This document shows, piece after piece, positions 1 through 11,502 of a stretch of 64,000 bases of DNA (position 1 is the first letter of the stretch; every line of letters starts with the position of its first letter). Position numbers and translations under genes: made by a program. The DNA lies in NCBI RefSeq assembly GCF_000512585.2, contig NC_089247.1, forward strand, positions 620,001 through 684,000. The letters are read 5' to 3'. The DNA is from Kwoniella bestiolae CBS 10118. Taxonomy: Eukaryota > Basidiomycota > Tremellomycetes > Tremellales > Cryptococcaceae. The notes under the pieces were generated by a model, which saw nothing but the letters and a program-made list of their open reading frames with translations, was not told the DNA's origin and ran no database searches.

Positions 1-886
1 ACGGTACGATCGCGTATGACTTTGCGATGGGGCAATACGGTATTAACATGGCTGGTACATTTGGTGCATGGGCACTCATGGCACTGGGTTTGGGAAGAAG
101 AAAGCTATTATTACTTGGGCTGGTCGGTTTGAGCATTTCGTTGTTCGTGATGGGTTTTATTGGGCTGGTACCCGATAGTCAGAGGCATGCGGCGAGTCTT
201 GCGACGGGGACGATGATGTTGGTTTGGGCGGTTAATTATCAACTATCTGTTGGGTGAGTGGTGTTCCTCCGTACAATGCCGCGTCCACAAAATTGAGAAA
301 ACCTGGATCGTATTGGAACAAAGCTGACCATCTGACGGCATAGAACGATTGCTTACTCCCTGGTCGGAGAGATCTCTTCAAGAAGATTAGCCATCAAGAC
401 CGTTGCGCTGGGCAGAGCAGCATACAACGTAGTAGCCATCATCAACAACGTCTTGACTCCTTATATGATCAATCCAACGGCGTGGAACTGGGGTGTAAGT
501 CTAATTCTCCTTTCTGCCTGCTCAGGTCATACAGCTCTCTGAGATTGCAAGCTGACCTGCCTTTCACAGAACTACGCAGGTTTCTTTTGGGGCGGATCAT
601 GTCTCCTCTGTCTCGTATATGCTTATTTCAGAGTCCCCGAACCTGCAGGAAGGACTTTCGCCGAGGTGCGTTTTGGTGATTGATTGAGATCAATTCGGGA
701 AAGCAAAGCTGATATGCCATATTTGTTTTGATGACACAGCTCGACATCCTATTCGAACGTCGTATCCCCGCACGTAAATTCGCTACTACCGACGTCAACG
801 CGTTCGACATGACGTTGAAACACCGTTTCGGGGGTGGTAAAGACGGTGCGGCGCATGTTGAGGAGAAGGAGCCTCAGAGCGCTTGA
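1..886 (+). CDS. MFS sugar transporter, C-terminal part (5' truncated)
   Basis: This is the 3' end of a major facilitator superfamily sugar:H+ symporter of the fungal hexose/maltose permease type; the start lies before the window. Four exons can be read: 1-253, 344-494, 570-665 and 740-886. The reading frame is open from base 3, giving GTIAYDFAMGQYG. The spliced protein shows the last transmembrane helices, the sugar-porter stretch GEISSRRLAIKTVALGRAAY after the helix ending YQLSVGTIAYSL, and the typical end-of-domain motif PEPAGRTFAELDILFE, which matches the PETKGRSFEELD signature of the family. A short hydrophilic cytoplasmic tail ending EKEPQSA follows. Introns have GTGAGT/GTAAGT/GTGCGT donors and GCTGAC-like branch sites. 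The substrate cannot be told from this fragment; an alpha-glucoside or hexose is likely. It converges on the NIMA-like kinase gene. Confidence 0.85.
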
Positions 887-1420
887 CTAGGATGGTTCTG
901 CTTGGGAAGAGGCAAGGAAGGGAGAAATACGCGAATGGCTTGATTTTCTGAGAAAAGTTTGGTTTGTGTTTTACATATCTTTCTTTGTTTTCGGGATTTT
1001 TATCTCTGATTATAGAAAGTAGAGGTTCATGGGGTCTGATACAGTATCAGGATGATTGTCCTTAATTCGTTTCATATATATCTCCTAATGGGTTCCAGGT
1101 TTTGTCTTGCTTGGTCGGAATTGGTATAATAGTACAAAGTAATAGTAATAATAACAGCGATGAATTTGATGAGTTTGGCTTTGCGTGTTGGATACAAAGT
1201 ACTCGCGCCTGCTCGCATCGAGGATTTTACCTTGGAGAGTACTCTTTGTATACATGCTATAGAGTGATTGATACCAACATACAGATATAAAGTATTATAT
1301 ACGTGAAGAAAAAAGATTCCAGCTAACATCTCTAAAGGGGGTATACAAGCGTCCCAAACACCCTCAACCCGCTTGTTCAAGCTTAAACGAAACAATTCTT
1401 TTCCTAATATGGTCAGTAAT
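887..1420. other. Convergent intergenic region (3' UTRs)
   Basis: This gap lies between the stop codons of the sugar transporter (+) and the kinase (-), so it should hold the two 3' UTRs. It is AT-rich, with runs such as the TATAAAGTATTATATACG area near 1286. The short open frames here lack family resemblance and I did not call them genes. Confidence 0.5.
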
Positions 1421-4388
1421 CTACCGTCCGCCACCTACCCTTCTGATGGTGTTCCCCGTCTGCCCATTCCCAGGTAACCCATCCCCGCTCGTACGTCCCG
1501 CAACAATCGCATTATTCCTCAAAACGTGCTGATGCAGATTCAACCCCATATTCCCACTCTTGCTTCTCGGTATACTACCTGATCCAGCCGGGTTTATAGG
1601 TTTCTTCAGGATAGGCTCGGTCTGTTGCCTGCTCAGATTTGGGTATATCGAAGTCGTAGCCTGAGCTTGAGGTGGGTTGATAGATCCTAGTACTTGTCTC
1701 TCTCCTGAGTTGGCGGTATGGGAAGGAATGGATGCGGTAAGGAAGGGGGAGGGTAGGTCGGGATCTTCCATATTCCATTTAGCAGGGGTGGCAGCTTCTT
1801 TGTATGTGAAGTTGTTGCTTGGGATAGGTGCAGGTATCATGGTGGGTGGTAAGGCGGATTCCGAGTTGGAGGAAGAGGAACCGGAAGAAGATCCTGATCC
1901 CGAACCTGAGGCAGAGCCAGAAGCTTGGTTGACAGGAATTAAAGAACTTCTCCTGGGTCTCATCAACCATGGACTGGCAATTGACATGGGAGTAGCGATG
2001 GCCATACTGATATCTTCGCAGTAGTTCTTCAAATCATCTGGAGAACCAATACTACTTCGTTGTCTTGAATGGAATGGGATACCTCGATTGATCTGTTTGG
2101 CGGGGGTAGCTTCTCCCATTACGACGCTAGTTGCCGCTGCAGCTGCATCTCGCTCTGCATCCATCTTAGCGGCTGCGGCTAAGTTACCCAATGATTTCGT
2201 AGCGTTACGTCGTAGTGGTGTAGCAGCTTTGGGCTGAATACCTAGATGAGCAAATCTATCCAAGGGTGTCGGTGATGAGATGGCTGCGAGAGGGATTTTG
2301 GATGGAGTGTCGACATAGGCTGGATGAGCAAGACGGGAGAATCGGGAGGTGGCGGGCAAAGGTAACGTATTGCTATATCAATTCGTCAGCTGCAGTCGCA
2401 TGGTCAAAATGTGCTCCTTCATTAGCTCACCTTCGCTCTTCGAGACCGGGTCGTGATAAAGGAGGAGCAGAGGACTTAGCAGGACCTGCAAGATGTATCA
2501 GCTGTGATTTTCCGACTGAAAGGCATCTAGCTCACGAGGTTCATCCGCCAGGGCTTCTTGACTTCCTCCAACCAAGCTCAATTTCTCTTTCTCCTCTCTA
2601 AGTCTTTCCCACTGTCCTCTTAAGCTCTCTGCAGCCTGGTTCAATCTCCGCTGGGTTTCCTTTGCTTCCTCATTCTTCGTCTCGCAGATAGCTTCTCGTG
2701 CTTCAATCGCAGCCTCCCTAGCTGCTATGGCCTTTTCACGATCGTCTAGTGCTAATGATTTCGCTCGAAGTTGTTCTTCGTAAGATTTCAGCTCGTCCCG
2801 TTTTGATAAAAGAAGCGATGTTCTAAAGTTCATGTCAGCAGATGAGCTGGGGCTGTTGATGGAAATTGACAGAATCATAGCTCACTGATTCTGGACGGTA
2901 AATAGCTTGCGATGCAATTTCATCTCATCCATCTCCAACAGGTCTTTTGTTGAGGGTCGTTTCACAGGCTGCAATCACAATCGTCAGCTATATACACCCC
3001 GATGACACTGGTTCGAACATTAGCTCACATTTAGAGTCAACATCGCCTTTATCACGCTCTTCAGTGCAGGTGAATATTGAGCAGGAAGGGAAGGCAGTTT
3101 GCCTGATTTCACAAGCGAGATCAATTCGGCTTGTGTCTGAGCTTGCGAGAAAGGAGAGCTAAGAATGGTTTCACATCAATTGACGAGCCTTCATCTTCTT
3201 TCGTCGACGCCAGGTCGACTTACTGTAAAGCACACATCTCATATACCAGACAACCTAAACTCCATATATCCGATTTGGTATCATATCGATTCTCGGCGAG
3301 AATTTCAGGAGGCATATACAATGGGGTCTGTGAAGATGTCAGTTGAAGGTCAAAGCCATTATCCTTTGATGACCAACTTACCCCCACGTATGTCGAAGTG
3401 AACGAAGCAGTACCCATATCCTTACTCAGTCCAAAATCACCAAGTTTCACAAACTCATCCGAGAGGAATACTAATGCACAAATCACATCAGCTCTGCTTC
3501 TAACACGTTATCGAGCGAGCTGTTAGAGATACGATTAAACATACCATTCTCAGGTTTCAAATCCCTATGTAGCACTTGGTATCTCGCAATTCCACCATCA
3601 GCAGTCTGTTGAGTACCTTGACTCAGTCTCGCTACTCCTAATTTTGATGGTCTCTCAGATGGCCAATGACAATGATGTAATGCCAACGTAATCTGCAAGA
3701 AGATATTCCATATCTTGTCTTCATGTATAGGTTGATTTGATCTCTGGGCTTTCCGGATGAGTGTACCTAGATCTCCTGATGTGCAGTACTGCAAATGAAC
3801 AAGGTCTTATGAGCTGACCGATTTGCCTGACATCAATACCGACAAGCTCACCTCCATCACAATATATATCCTTTCATTTTTCGGATCTTTGATCTTCTGT
3901 ATAAGTTGAACGATATTACGGTGCTTTAGCGAATCGAGAATTGCTCTGTCCATTTTGTTTCACACACTCGGATAAGCTGATGAGCACTTCGCTCCATGAG
4001 ATGCAACATTCAACTCACACTTCTGCCAAAATCTGCTTACGGTCTTTTTCTGTCATCTTCGAGTAATCCAGCTGTTTCAAGGCGAAATCCTGGGAGGGAG
4101 CAATGCAGTAGTCAGCCCAGCTACTTATGGAGAGACGGCATCCTATTGCACAGTGAGAGCATTATGTCCCGACAGATGATTTGGTAGTACCAGCAACATG
4201 ACATCTGTACAACGTGCTTCACCCAATAACTGAACTCACCTTCCCATCCGTTACCCTCTGCACTTTACTTATAACTCCAAAACTCCCTTTACCAATATTC
4301 GAGATCAGCTTGTACTTGTCCAGCTCCGACACATCTGCATAGCTTGATCCTTGACCAGAAGTTACGGGTCGTCGAGGAGGAAGAGCCA
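1421..4388 (-). CDS. nimA: NIMA/NEK-family mitotic Ser/Thr protein kinase
   Basis: The ATG at 4388 opens MALPPRRPVTS and is followed within about 25 residues by the glycine loop NIGKGSFGV. Later exons give the VAIK-type lysine in FALKQLDYSKM, the catalytic loop HRDLKPEN, GDFGLSKD, the activation-segment TSTYVGTPLYMPPE and SDIWSLGCLVYEMCA. The STYVGTP..M.PE and W.LGC..YE..A pattern, and an insert before HRDLKPEN, are typical of fungal NIMA (S. cerevisiae Kin3, S. pombe Fin1). After the kinase domain comes a strong coiled coil (KRDELKSYEEQLRAKSLALD onward, about 2560-2840), then a long Ser/Pro-rich tail with several SP/TP sites. NIMA kinases act in mitotic entry, spindle-pole and nuclear-envelope events, and the coiled coil usually dimerises them. 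About eight introns. The kinase class is secure; orthology to nimA is likely. The start fits because it leaves only a short leader before the glycine loop. Confidence 0.88.
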
Positions 4389-4924
4389 TGTTGGACGAGT
4401 CTCACAGGACCAAAGGAAAGGAAGGGTTCGTTGATTTGAGGTTTGTTTAGCTTTTAGTTGGTGTTACTGATGCATCTATGATAATTTGAGGAGAGGGCTT
4501 CGTGTCGGTGGCGGTGAGAGGAGATGGATAACGATAGCTATAGTAAGACTGGTCAGTGATCTATGTGAATAAGGATATAGGATTATGTTGCCAAGTCAAT
4601 GTTGATGCAGTATGATGTATGTTGTCATGTTCAGCCCTCCTCCGTTCAACCAACAATAGAACACAATCAAAGACAGGCGCGACTACTAACAGCAGAATGG
4701 GATAAAATAACAGAAAAACACAGCACAGGATATTCACCTGACTCTCCATTAACCCTGGGTGACACGTGGTCGTCTAAGTGATGGTGGCAAGTGGAGGTGA
4801 TGACTCTCGCTCAACTTTTTTGTTTTTCCAACTTCAATTCCTTGATATTACACTCACCCATATATCTAGCAAAGACGACTTAGCTGCCCACTTTGACCAG
4901 CGCAGAGGCCAAATACCCGCTACC
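4389..4924. promoter_or_regulatory. Divergent promoter between NIMA kinase and RRP3
   Basis: Head-to-head genes share this 536-bp region. An E-box-like CACGTG core lies at 4763-4768. The plus-strand frame is open upstream of the RRP3 ATG from about 4778, but the region lacks family similarity and the downstream ATG at 4925 has better context. Confidence 0.5.
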
Positions 4925-7043
4925 ATGTCCGCCTCCCCCTCATCAGAAGCTTCCTCCTCCCGCTCCGCCTCCCCCTCAAGATCCCCTTCCCCAGAATTCG
5001 ATCCCTCCGCGCCCATCCCCTCAGAATCCAACAAACAGTTCTCAGACCTCGGTATTTCCCCCGAACTATGCGAAGCATGTAAATCACTGGGGTTTAAGAA
5101 ACCCACCGATATTCAGATCGAGTCTATCCCACCTGCTCTGGAGGGCAAGGATATTATAGGTCTCGCTCAGACTGGGTCGGGTAAGACTGCGGCGTTCAGT
5201 TTACCGATATTGCAGAGTCTTTGGGAGAACCCTCAGCCTTTCTTTGCGCTTGTGCTTGCACCTACTCGGTGAGTCATTGCTTTTATATGTGTCATCGTGT
5301 AACCAATGGGGTATAGACAGGTTCTCTTCTCGATATCTTATCCCGGAGAGTCAAATGTCTCTATGATATGGGTTCATATCTCTCAGATCATCGTACTTCT
5401 CCCTTCTATCCTCCTCTAGGCTATTTTCGCTCTTCTTTCCGAATGTCGTATCTCCCTTATACAGTCCGCAAGCTAACTTACTGCTCTGTTCTAGTGAATT
5501 GGCATACCAAATATCTCAGCAAGTCACCTCTCTCGGCTCAGGCATAGGCGTAAGATCAGCCACGATAGTAGGAGGAATGGATATGATGTCTCAATCTATC
5601 GCATTGTCCAAACGACCTCATGTGATAGTAGCCACACCAGGTAGATTGATGGATCATTTGGAAAACACCAAGGGGTTCTCTTTGAAATCGTTGAAATATC
5701 TTGTGAGTTTTTTCGCTGAGTCTCGTCAAGAGCCAAACAGCGCATCTCAAAGAAACGAAATATGGATGAGCGAAGCTGATGGGGGCTGATCATAGGTAAT
5801 GGACGAAGCGGATAGGTTGCTTGATATGGATTTCGGACCTATAATAGATAAGATTCTCAAGGTCATACCTAAGGAACGGAATACGTATTTGTTCTCTGCT
5901 ACGATGACTACCAAGGTTGCTAAGTTGCAGAGAGCAAGTTTGAACAAGCCTGTTAGAGTGGAAGTGTCATCCAAGTAAGTCGGAACTTCCCTCTTCTACC
6001 TGCACCCGTCCTCTTCTCATCAAGGGAGTTGTCCCCTCCTTCGATAGAAATCTTCACATCAAGGGAGACAAGTCGAAGGCTTACGGATATATTTAACACA
6101 GATACTCAACAGTCTCCACCCTTCTTCAGCATTACCTTCTCCTCCCCCTCAAATCCAAAGACACCCATCTAATATACTTAACCAACGAACTTTCCTCCTC
6201 ATCCATGATCATCTTCACCAGGACCGTCAATGACGCTCAGCGATTATCCATCATCCTCAGAAGACTGGGTTTCCCAGCTATACCGCTCCACGGTCAGATG
6301 TCTCAGTCAATGAGATTGGCAAGTCTGAACAAGTTCAAATCTGGTGGGAGGAGCATACTGGTCGCGACGGATGTGGCTAGTAGAGGATTGGATATTCCGC
6401 TGGTGGATCTGGTCATTGTGAGTTGACTTTAACTCACTGCTGTTTCATTGCTTTTATTACACTTCTATTCGACCTACAACCTTATCTTTCCCTTGCACCT
6501 CGAGCTTCTTGATTTATCCCACTTCCAATTTATACAATTCATGCTCTTACCATAACCTCACTCATGTTGAAACAACTACACATAAATGAACCTAGCTAAC
6601 TCCAAAAGTAGAACTACGACATGCCAACCAACTCAAAAGACTACGTCCACAGAGTAGGTCGTACAGCCCGAGCAGGTCGATCCGGAAAATCCATAACCCT
6701 CGTAACGCAATATGACGTGGAGATCCTCCAGCGTATCGAGTCACACATAGGCAAGAGGATGATTTCCTTCGATGTCGATAAAGAGGCGGTCAGTCTCCTC
6801 AGCGATACAGTTGCTAAAGCGAATCGAGAGGCTGCTGTGGAGATGCGGGAGTTGGGTAATGGAGGAAAGGGAGGGAAGAGGGGCAGAGATATGGGGAGTG
6901 GTAAGAGGAAGTTCGGAGATGATGGGGACGATAGGGATAGGGACGATGATTCCCATGAGGCCGGGATGGGGTATCAGAAGAATGGGAAGAAGAATAAGTT
7001 TAGTGGAGGTGGGGGTGCGGGGAAGAAGAAGGTTAGGAGGTAG
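4925..7043 (+). CDS. RRP3: ATP-dependent rRNA helicase RRP3 (DEAD-box, DDX47 type)
   Basis: DEAD-box RNA helicase of the Rrp3/DDX47 group, needed for early cleavage of pre-rRNA on the path to 18S rRNA in the nucleolus. Five exons: 4925-5268, 5495-5702, 5796-5974, 6102-6417 and 6612-7043. All motifs are present in order: Q motif (FSDLGISPELCEACKSLGF ... PTDIQ), I (AQTGSGKT), Ia (APTRELAYQI), Ib (TPGRL), II (MDEADRLLDMDF), III (SAT), IV (IIFTRT), V (ATDVASRGLDIP) and VI (HRVGRTARAGR). The stretch SATMTTKVAKLQRASL is a hallmark of Rrp3. The N-terminus is short and Ser/Pro/Arg rich. The C-terminus is basic and Gly-rich (GKRGRD, GKKNKF, GKKKVRR), as expected for an RNA-binding nucleolar tail. The ATG at 4925 has a CTACC context. 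Convergent with the nucleoporin gene, 220 bp away. Confidence 0.92.
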
Positions 7044-7263
7044 GGTTGGACGATCTGATGTGGTTTTGGGTTGGGTAGTTTGATATGCATCTACTGAAAA
7101 TACCCATGCTTCTCAATGCTCGGGATTGAAGTATTATCATAACCCTCTTAGGACGTTCGTCCCGAATCGATACGATATTATACCTAGGAGTAATATTGCA
7201 TTATATACATCATGCATGCTCTGTATATAATTTGTAGTCTCCGAAAAATAGATCTCGTACCCC

Positions 7264-10200
7264 TCAATTGGACCTGACCCCAAACAAACCCCCCTTCCCA
7301 ACCCTCAAACAAACCATCCCAACCTCCCTGACCTTCTCCAAATACACCCCCAACTTTCCTTCCCCACTCCCCTGGGAAGGTAAGAACTCCTCATACAGGT
7401 GATTATCCTCTTTCGCAACGATCTTTATCAGTTCCAATGCCTTGTCTAACAGTTCGGGGAAAGTGTCGGATCGAAGTAAGAGGAGTTGGTGGAGTTGGAG
7501 GATGAGAGAGGGGATGAATAGTTTTCGGATGGTTGAAAGCTCGGATTTACGTTTGGCGCCTGGGGTATCGGGTGGAGGTCAGCAATTTCCATCCGTGAAT
7601 GAGTATACATGTTTGATCAACCTCCTCTTGGGAGTGATTGATATGATGGAGACAGGAGGGAATGAGAAACCTTTGTGCAGGGTAAGAGGCAGACATGTGC
7701 ACTTACCATTCTCAACCCTCCTACTAACCCTAAACCTCAACCACCCCTCCTCCCCCTCCTCCTCCTGCTCTCCCAGTCCAATCGGCTGTAGAAGCCCGAT
7801 CGTCCTCTCCCAAACCCTCTCCACAGCGCCCAACACCGCCTTGTTGTAATTATATTTCTCCAACTTCGTGGAAGTCTCTTTCGGTCTCTTGGTAGGGTCC
7901 GACTCGAGATCAGCCAATACCTCGTACGAAGAGAATATGCTGAACAGCTTGATATATTCTTGATGTTCTATCAGATGATTCTCTTCGTCCTCTCTCAGTG
8001 AGGTTGTTGAGAGTATTTCGACAAGGGAAGGAGGGAGGGTACGGAGGAGTGATTGGGCGGCGTTGGGTTTGCCCAGTGCTAGGACGAACACCGTTAGTAT
8101 CTCGTTCCCTTGAGGGAGGCAATCCAATGATCCCAAGTATACTTACCCAGGAAGTATCTCGAAACATCATTGGATTTCATCAAAGCCTCTCCCAGCGTCT
8201 CGGGCATCATGGTGAGCCATTCTATCGATCTGATCAACTGGACATCGCGCTCTGATAGGCCGACGGAGACAGAGGTGATGTCGGGTTCGGAAGATGACAA
8301 GGATGGGATGTCCTATGGGAGATAGAATGTATGCATCAGCGTTGAGAACGGTGAGAATTGGATGAAGAGTGAGAAACGAAGTTGTAGCAAGATATGTAAG
8401 GAAAGTGGCAAATGAGAGAACACCATAGCCTTGCCATTTTGTCATCCTTATGCGCTACTTTTGGCACTCAATGGCACGACTATACGTTTCTCGCAGAGAT
8501 GACAAAACAATCCAATTCGAACTCACCTCGAAAGCTTCTGATAATATCATCCGTACAGTTTCTTTAGCAATCACAGCTACATCCAGATTATGCTGCTTGG
8601 CTCTTGATAACGCTTCCAACCTCTGTTCCCTCGTGGCGTTGGGATCCATCGCTGCAGAGCAGTCACATACAATTAGTACATTTACTTTGTCCAACAGGAT
8701 GATCCTATAAGAATTGCTTAGCTTACCCCTCAAGAATCTCGCATAACTCTCTTCACCACTTCCTTCCCTCAGACACGCCGCATACATAGCGACCAACGAA
8801 TCATTTCCCTCCCTCTCTAATATCGTCAGGTATGCTTGGATAATTGCATTCGCAGCTGAATCAGGGACGGGTTGACCAAGAGTTCGGAGGGTCAAGACGA
8901 GATGAGCGAAGAATCGGACCAGTGGACCGACGAGTCTAAGTGGTGACGAACGATCAGATCTCCATGATTCTGCAAAATCAATATGGCTGAAGGATGTCAC
9001 TCACTCTGGGGAGACACTAGCTTCTATCTTCAATAGTTGATCTGCAAATTGGTTGAACAGCGCATCCGTACGACCAAGGATGATCATGCGTTGGGCCACA
9101 TGATATGGATCTGACATTGCGTTGCTGCATACGTGAAACCACTGTCAGCACAGCACCATATCTCCCTCTATTGACGTACACTCAGGACAGTATGTTGTCA
9201 CTTAGAAATTTCCCGGCAAAGATCGCTCCATGTTGTACAGATGGAACCGTACTCACGCAACACCACCTTTCTGTACCCCCTGCATGCTCTTGAAAACCTC
9301 TTCCAAGCCCCCTTGAGCAATTTCCACATCCTCGTCATCCCTACCCAACAACCCACTCTCCTCTTCCCAATATCCTCCTAAATCATGCCAACGCTGTTCT
9401 AGTCTATTTTCTATACGATGCTGGATATGCGCCCAGAGGTGGTCTTCCCAATCGTCGCAGGATGGAAGGAGGGTGGGGAGGTCGGATATCAATGCGGCGT
9501 AGAGTTGTCGTTCGGCTGGAGAGAGGGTTGGCTAGACACATGATATCGGTAAGTAAAGTCATATATAGCAAAACTTTGATGCGAGGAGAAGCTTCGAAAT
9601 TGGTGGGCAAGTATGGACAGTTCTCGAAGAGAGGATTCAGTCGAAGACAAGGGATAGACATACGTTCTTCGCAATAGCTCTACAAGATTTCTTCCATAAC
9701 GCTCTCCGCCTATTACCTTCCAACGGACTTATTCCAATACTATCCTTGGCTACAAATCGAATCGAACAGCTGATCAGTCACGATATACATCAATTTCACA
9801 ACAGCTGACGACTCACTCATCCCACCCATCGTCCACCTTCTCCCTCCCATTAGCGTAGCCCCCCTCCAAGGTTCTCCACCCTGTTCGCAAACTTTGATTG
9901 CCTGGTCCAATTCACCGTGTCGCACTAGATCCCATAAGGTCTCTAACAGGGGAGTCTGGTAGGTCTGATCTTCACCTGCCAGACCTTGTCCGTGGGGATT
10001 TCTAAGCGTGAAATCTGGATCTAATGATATACCTTGTTGTTTGGCTGTCTTGGCTCGTCGCAGTGTGGAAGGGAGATAGCCATGTCGAGCTTCAAGGGGC
10101 GGGGCGGTGGATGAAAATGGTCTTGTTTGGAGATGATCTACTAATGTCTGTTTTGTGGTATACAGAAGTTTGTCAGCCATTCTCCCCATATACGCAGGGT

Positions 10201-10808
10201 TGCAAGGAGCGAGAAAGCTTACAGCCCATAAAGATAATTCTGGATCTTCGTTGATCAGTATCTGCATGATATCTTCAGGGGAGCTATAGGGATTTTGTAT
10301 TATTTGTTGTTGTGAGGAGCCAGGAATGAAGTTGGGATCAGAACGATGTATCTGATTTCTGTTTCACCCAAATGACATGAGCTGGATGTACCTGTCCAAC
10401 GGGTTTCTGACGAAAGCTCAACTTACTCATAGACCGCTCTTAGAAGCTGCCACGTCCTATGTTCACTTAATAATGCCTGATGCTCTTCCAAACTTATTTG
10501 CTCGTCATTGTCAATTTCGAATGAACTCGTGGTGGGTGTTTTGGATTTTATCCTACATACCATGAATATAAATCCATTTAGCTTTACAGTCAGCAGTCAG
10601 ATGTAGGTGGACAGGACGAGCATACTCACACTTCTTCCAATGCACCCATGAAAGCTCTGATCAGCCCTCCTTCCTCATCCAGTACCGCTTCGTACCGTAT
10701 TGGTGAATCCAAGGAAGACGAGCTTGATGGACCAGCTTCGGAATATTGATCATGGTATGATGAGAGGACTTTTGCAAAGTTCTGATAGGGTGTTGAGGGG
10801 GATACCAT
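7264..10808 (-). CDS. NUP84: Nucleoporin Nup84/Nup107 of the Y-complex
   Basis: Scaffold nucleoporin of the Nup84 (Nup107-160) Y-complex, part of the outer ring of the nuclear pore. The key evidence is the Nup84/Nup107 signature LWDLVRHGELDQAIKVCEQG followed by GEPWRGATLMGG (about 9830-9950), matching the family's L..G....A...C...G..WR.A.L.G motif, and then CDDWEDHLWAHI (about 9410-9460). The rest is all-alpha, as expected. The start MVSPSTPYQNFAKVLSSYHD at 10808 is the first ATG of the frame; the C-terminus reads EDNHLYEEFLPSQ ... GLFGVRSN and stops at 7264. There are about ten introns, most with GCTGAC/GCTGAT branch sites, so the spliced length is close to 900 residues (estimate). Neighbours give no functional link. 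Identification rests on the signature, not on a full alignment. Confidence 0.85.
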
Positions 10809-11502
10809 CTTTGCTGAATGGCGGGCTTAACCCTCCCTAAGCTTGCTCAAAATGTATGGAGAAGTAGATTAAAGGTTGTTGCTATTTGGAATGATATCAA
10901 CAGTGAAGGAGCAGGAGCACCGAATGATCATGTCAAGCGTGTAGAGATCAACGAGGAGGTATCCCACGTAAGCATGAATTGAAGCGGGATCAAAAATATC
11001 AAGGAAGGAGGATCGCGCTTTGGCCGGGTAGATGAGCGAATGTCACGTGATATTTCATGGGTGTGTGTGGATTGCGATGGCATGAGATAGTGTAATCACG
11101 GCTGATACCAATACCAATACCATAACATCTTGAGACTCCATTCTTCCTTATTCTTCCTCTTCTTGATGGAACAAATGGAAATATAAACAGATCACTAACC
11201 GAAAACAGGCTCACTCACTCAGCAGACCTCACGTTGCAGGTATTGAACCGACCCTCGGCTTATAACACATCGCCAATAACACTTTCACCCATTGTCCCTT
11301 CTTCCTCCACCCACAACCAACCGCCACCCTGAAGTCCGATCATCCCTCACTCAGCACAGTCCCTTTGCTCAGCGATAACAAACGTCAACGTTCCCCTTCA
11401 CCTACACCTACCATAGGAACAGCCAGAAAGGCAATCAAGCAAGAAACAGTCACCTCGCCACCTACGCCACCTCAAGAAGGGTCAGAGACCAAGCCAGGCG
11501 GG
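10809..11502. promoter_or_regulatory. Divergent promoter, NUP84 and Ariadne ligase
   Basis: Shared upstream region of two head-to-head genes. It contains the perfect palindrome TCACGTGA at 11043-11050, a bHLH-type (Cbf1/Tfe-like) site. The plus side from about 11220 is C- and A-rich and looks like a 5' leader. A TTG-initiated in-frame extension (from 11365) exists but has no upstream ATG. Confidence 0.5.
11043..11050. promoter_or_regulatory. TCACGTGA palindrome
   Basis: Perfect 8-bp palindrome between two head-to-head genes; E-box type site recognised by bHLH factors such as Cbf1/Tfe in fungi. Occupancy unknown. Confidence 0.5.

Noticed and set aside
4778..4924. N-terminal extension of RRP3 from 4778
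   Set aside because: The frame is open but the sequence has no helicase similarity, and the ATG at 4925 with CTACC context directly precedes the typical Ser-rich head.
11365..11502. Longer N-terminus for the Ariadne ligase
   Set aside because: The extension starts at TTG, has no ATG, and the acidic MSSDGDND start at 11503 matches the family.
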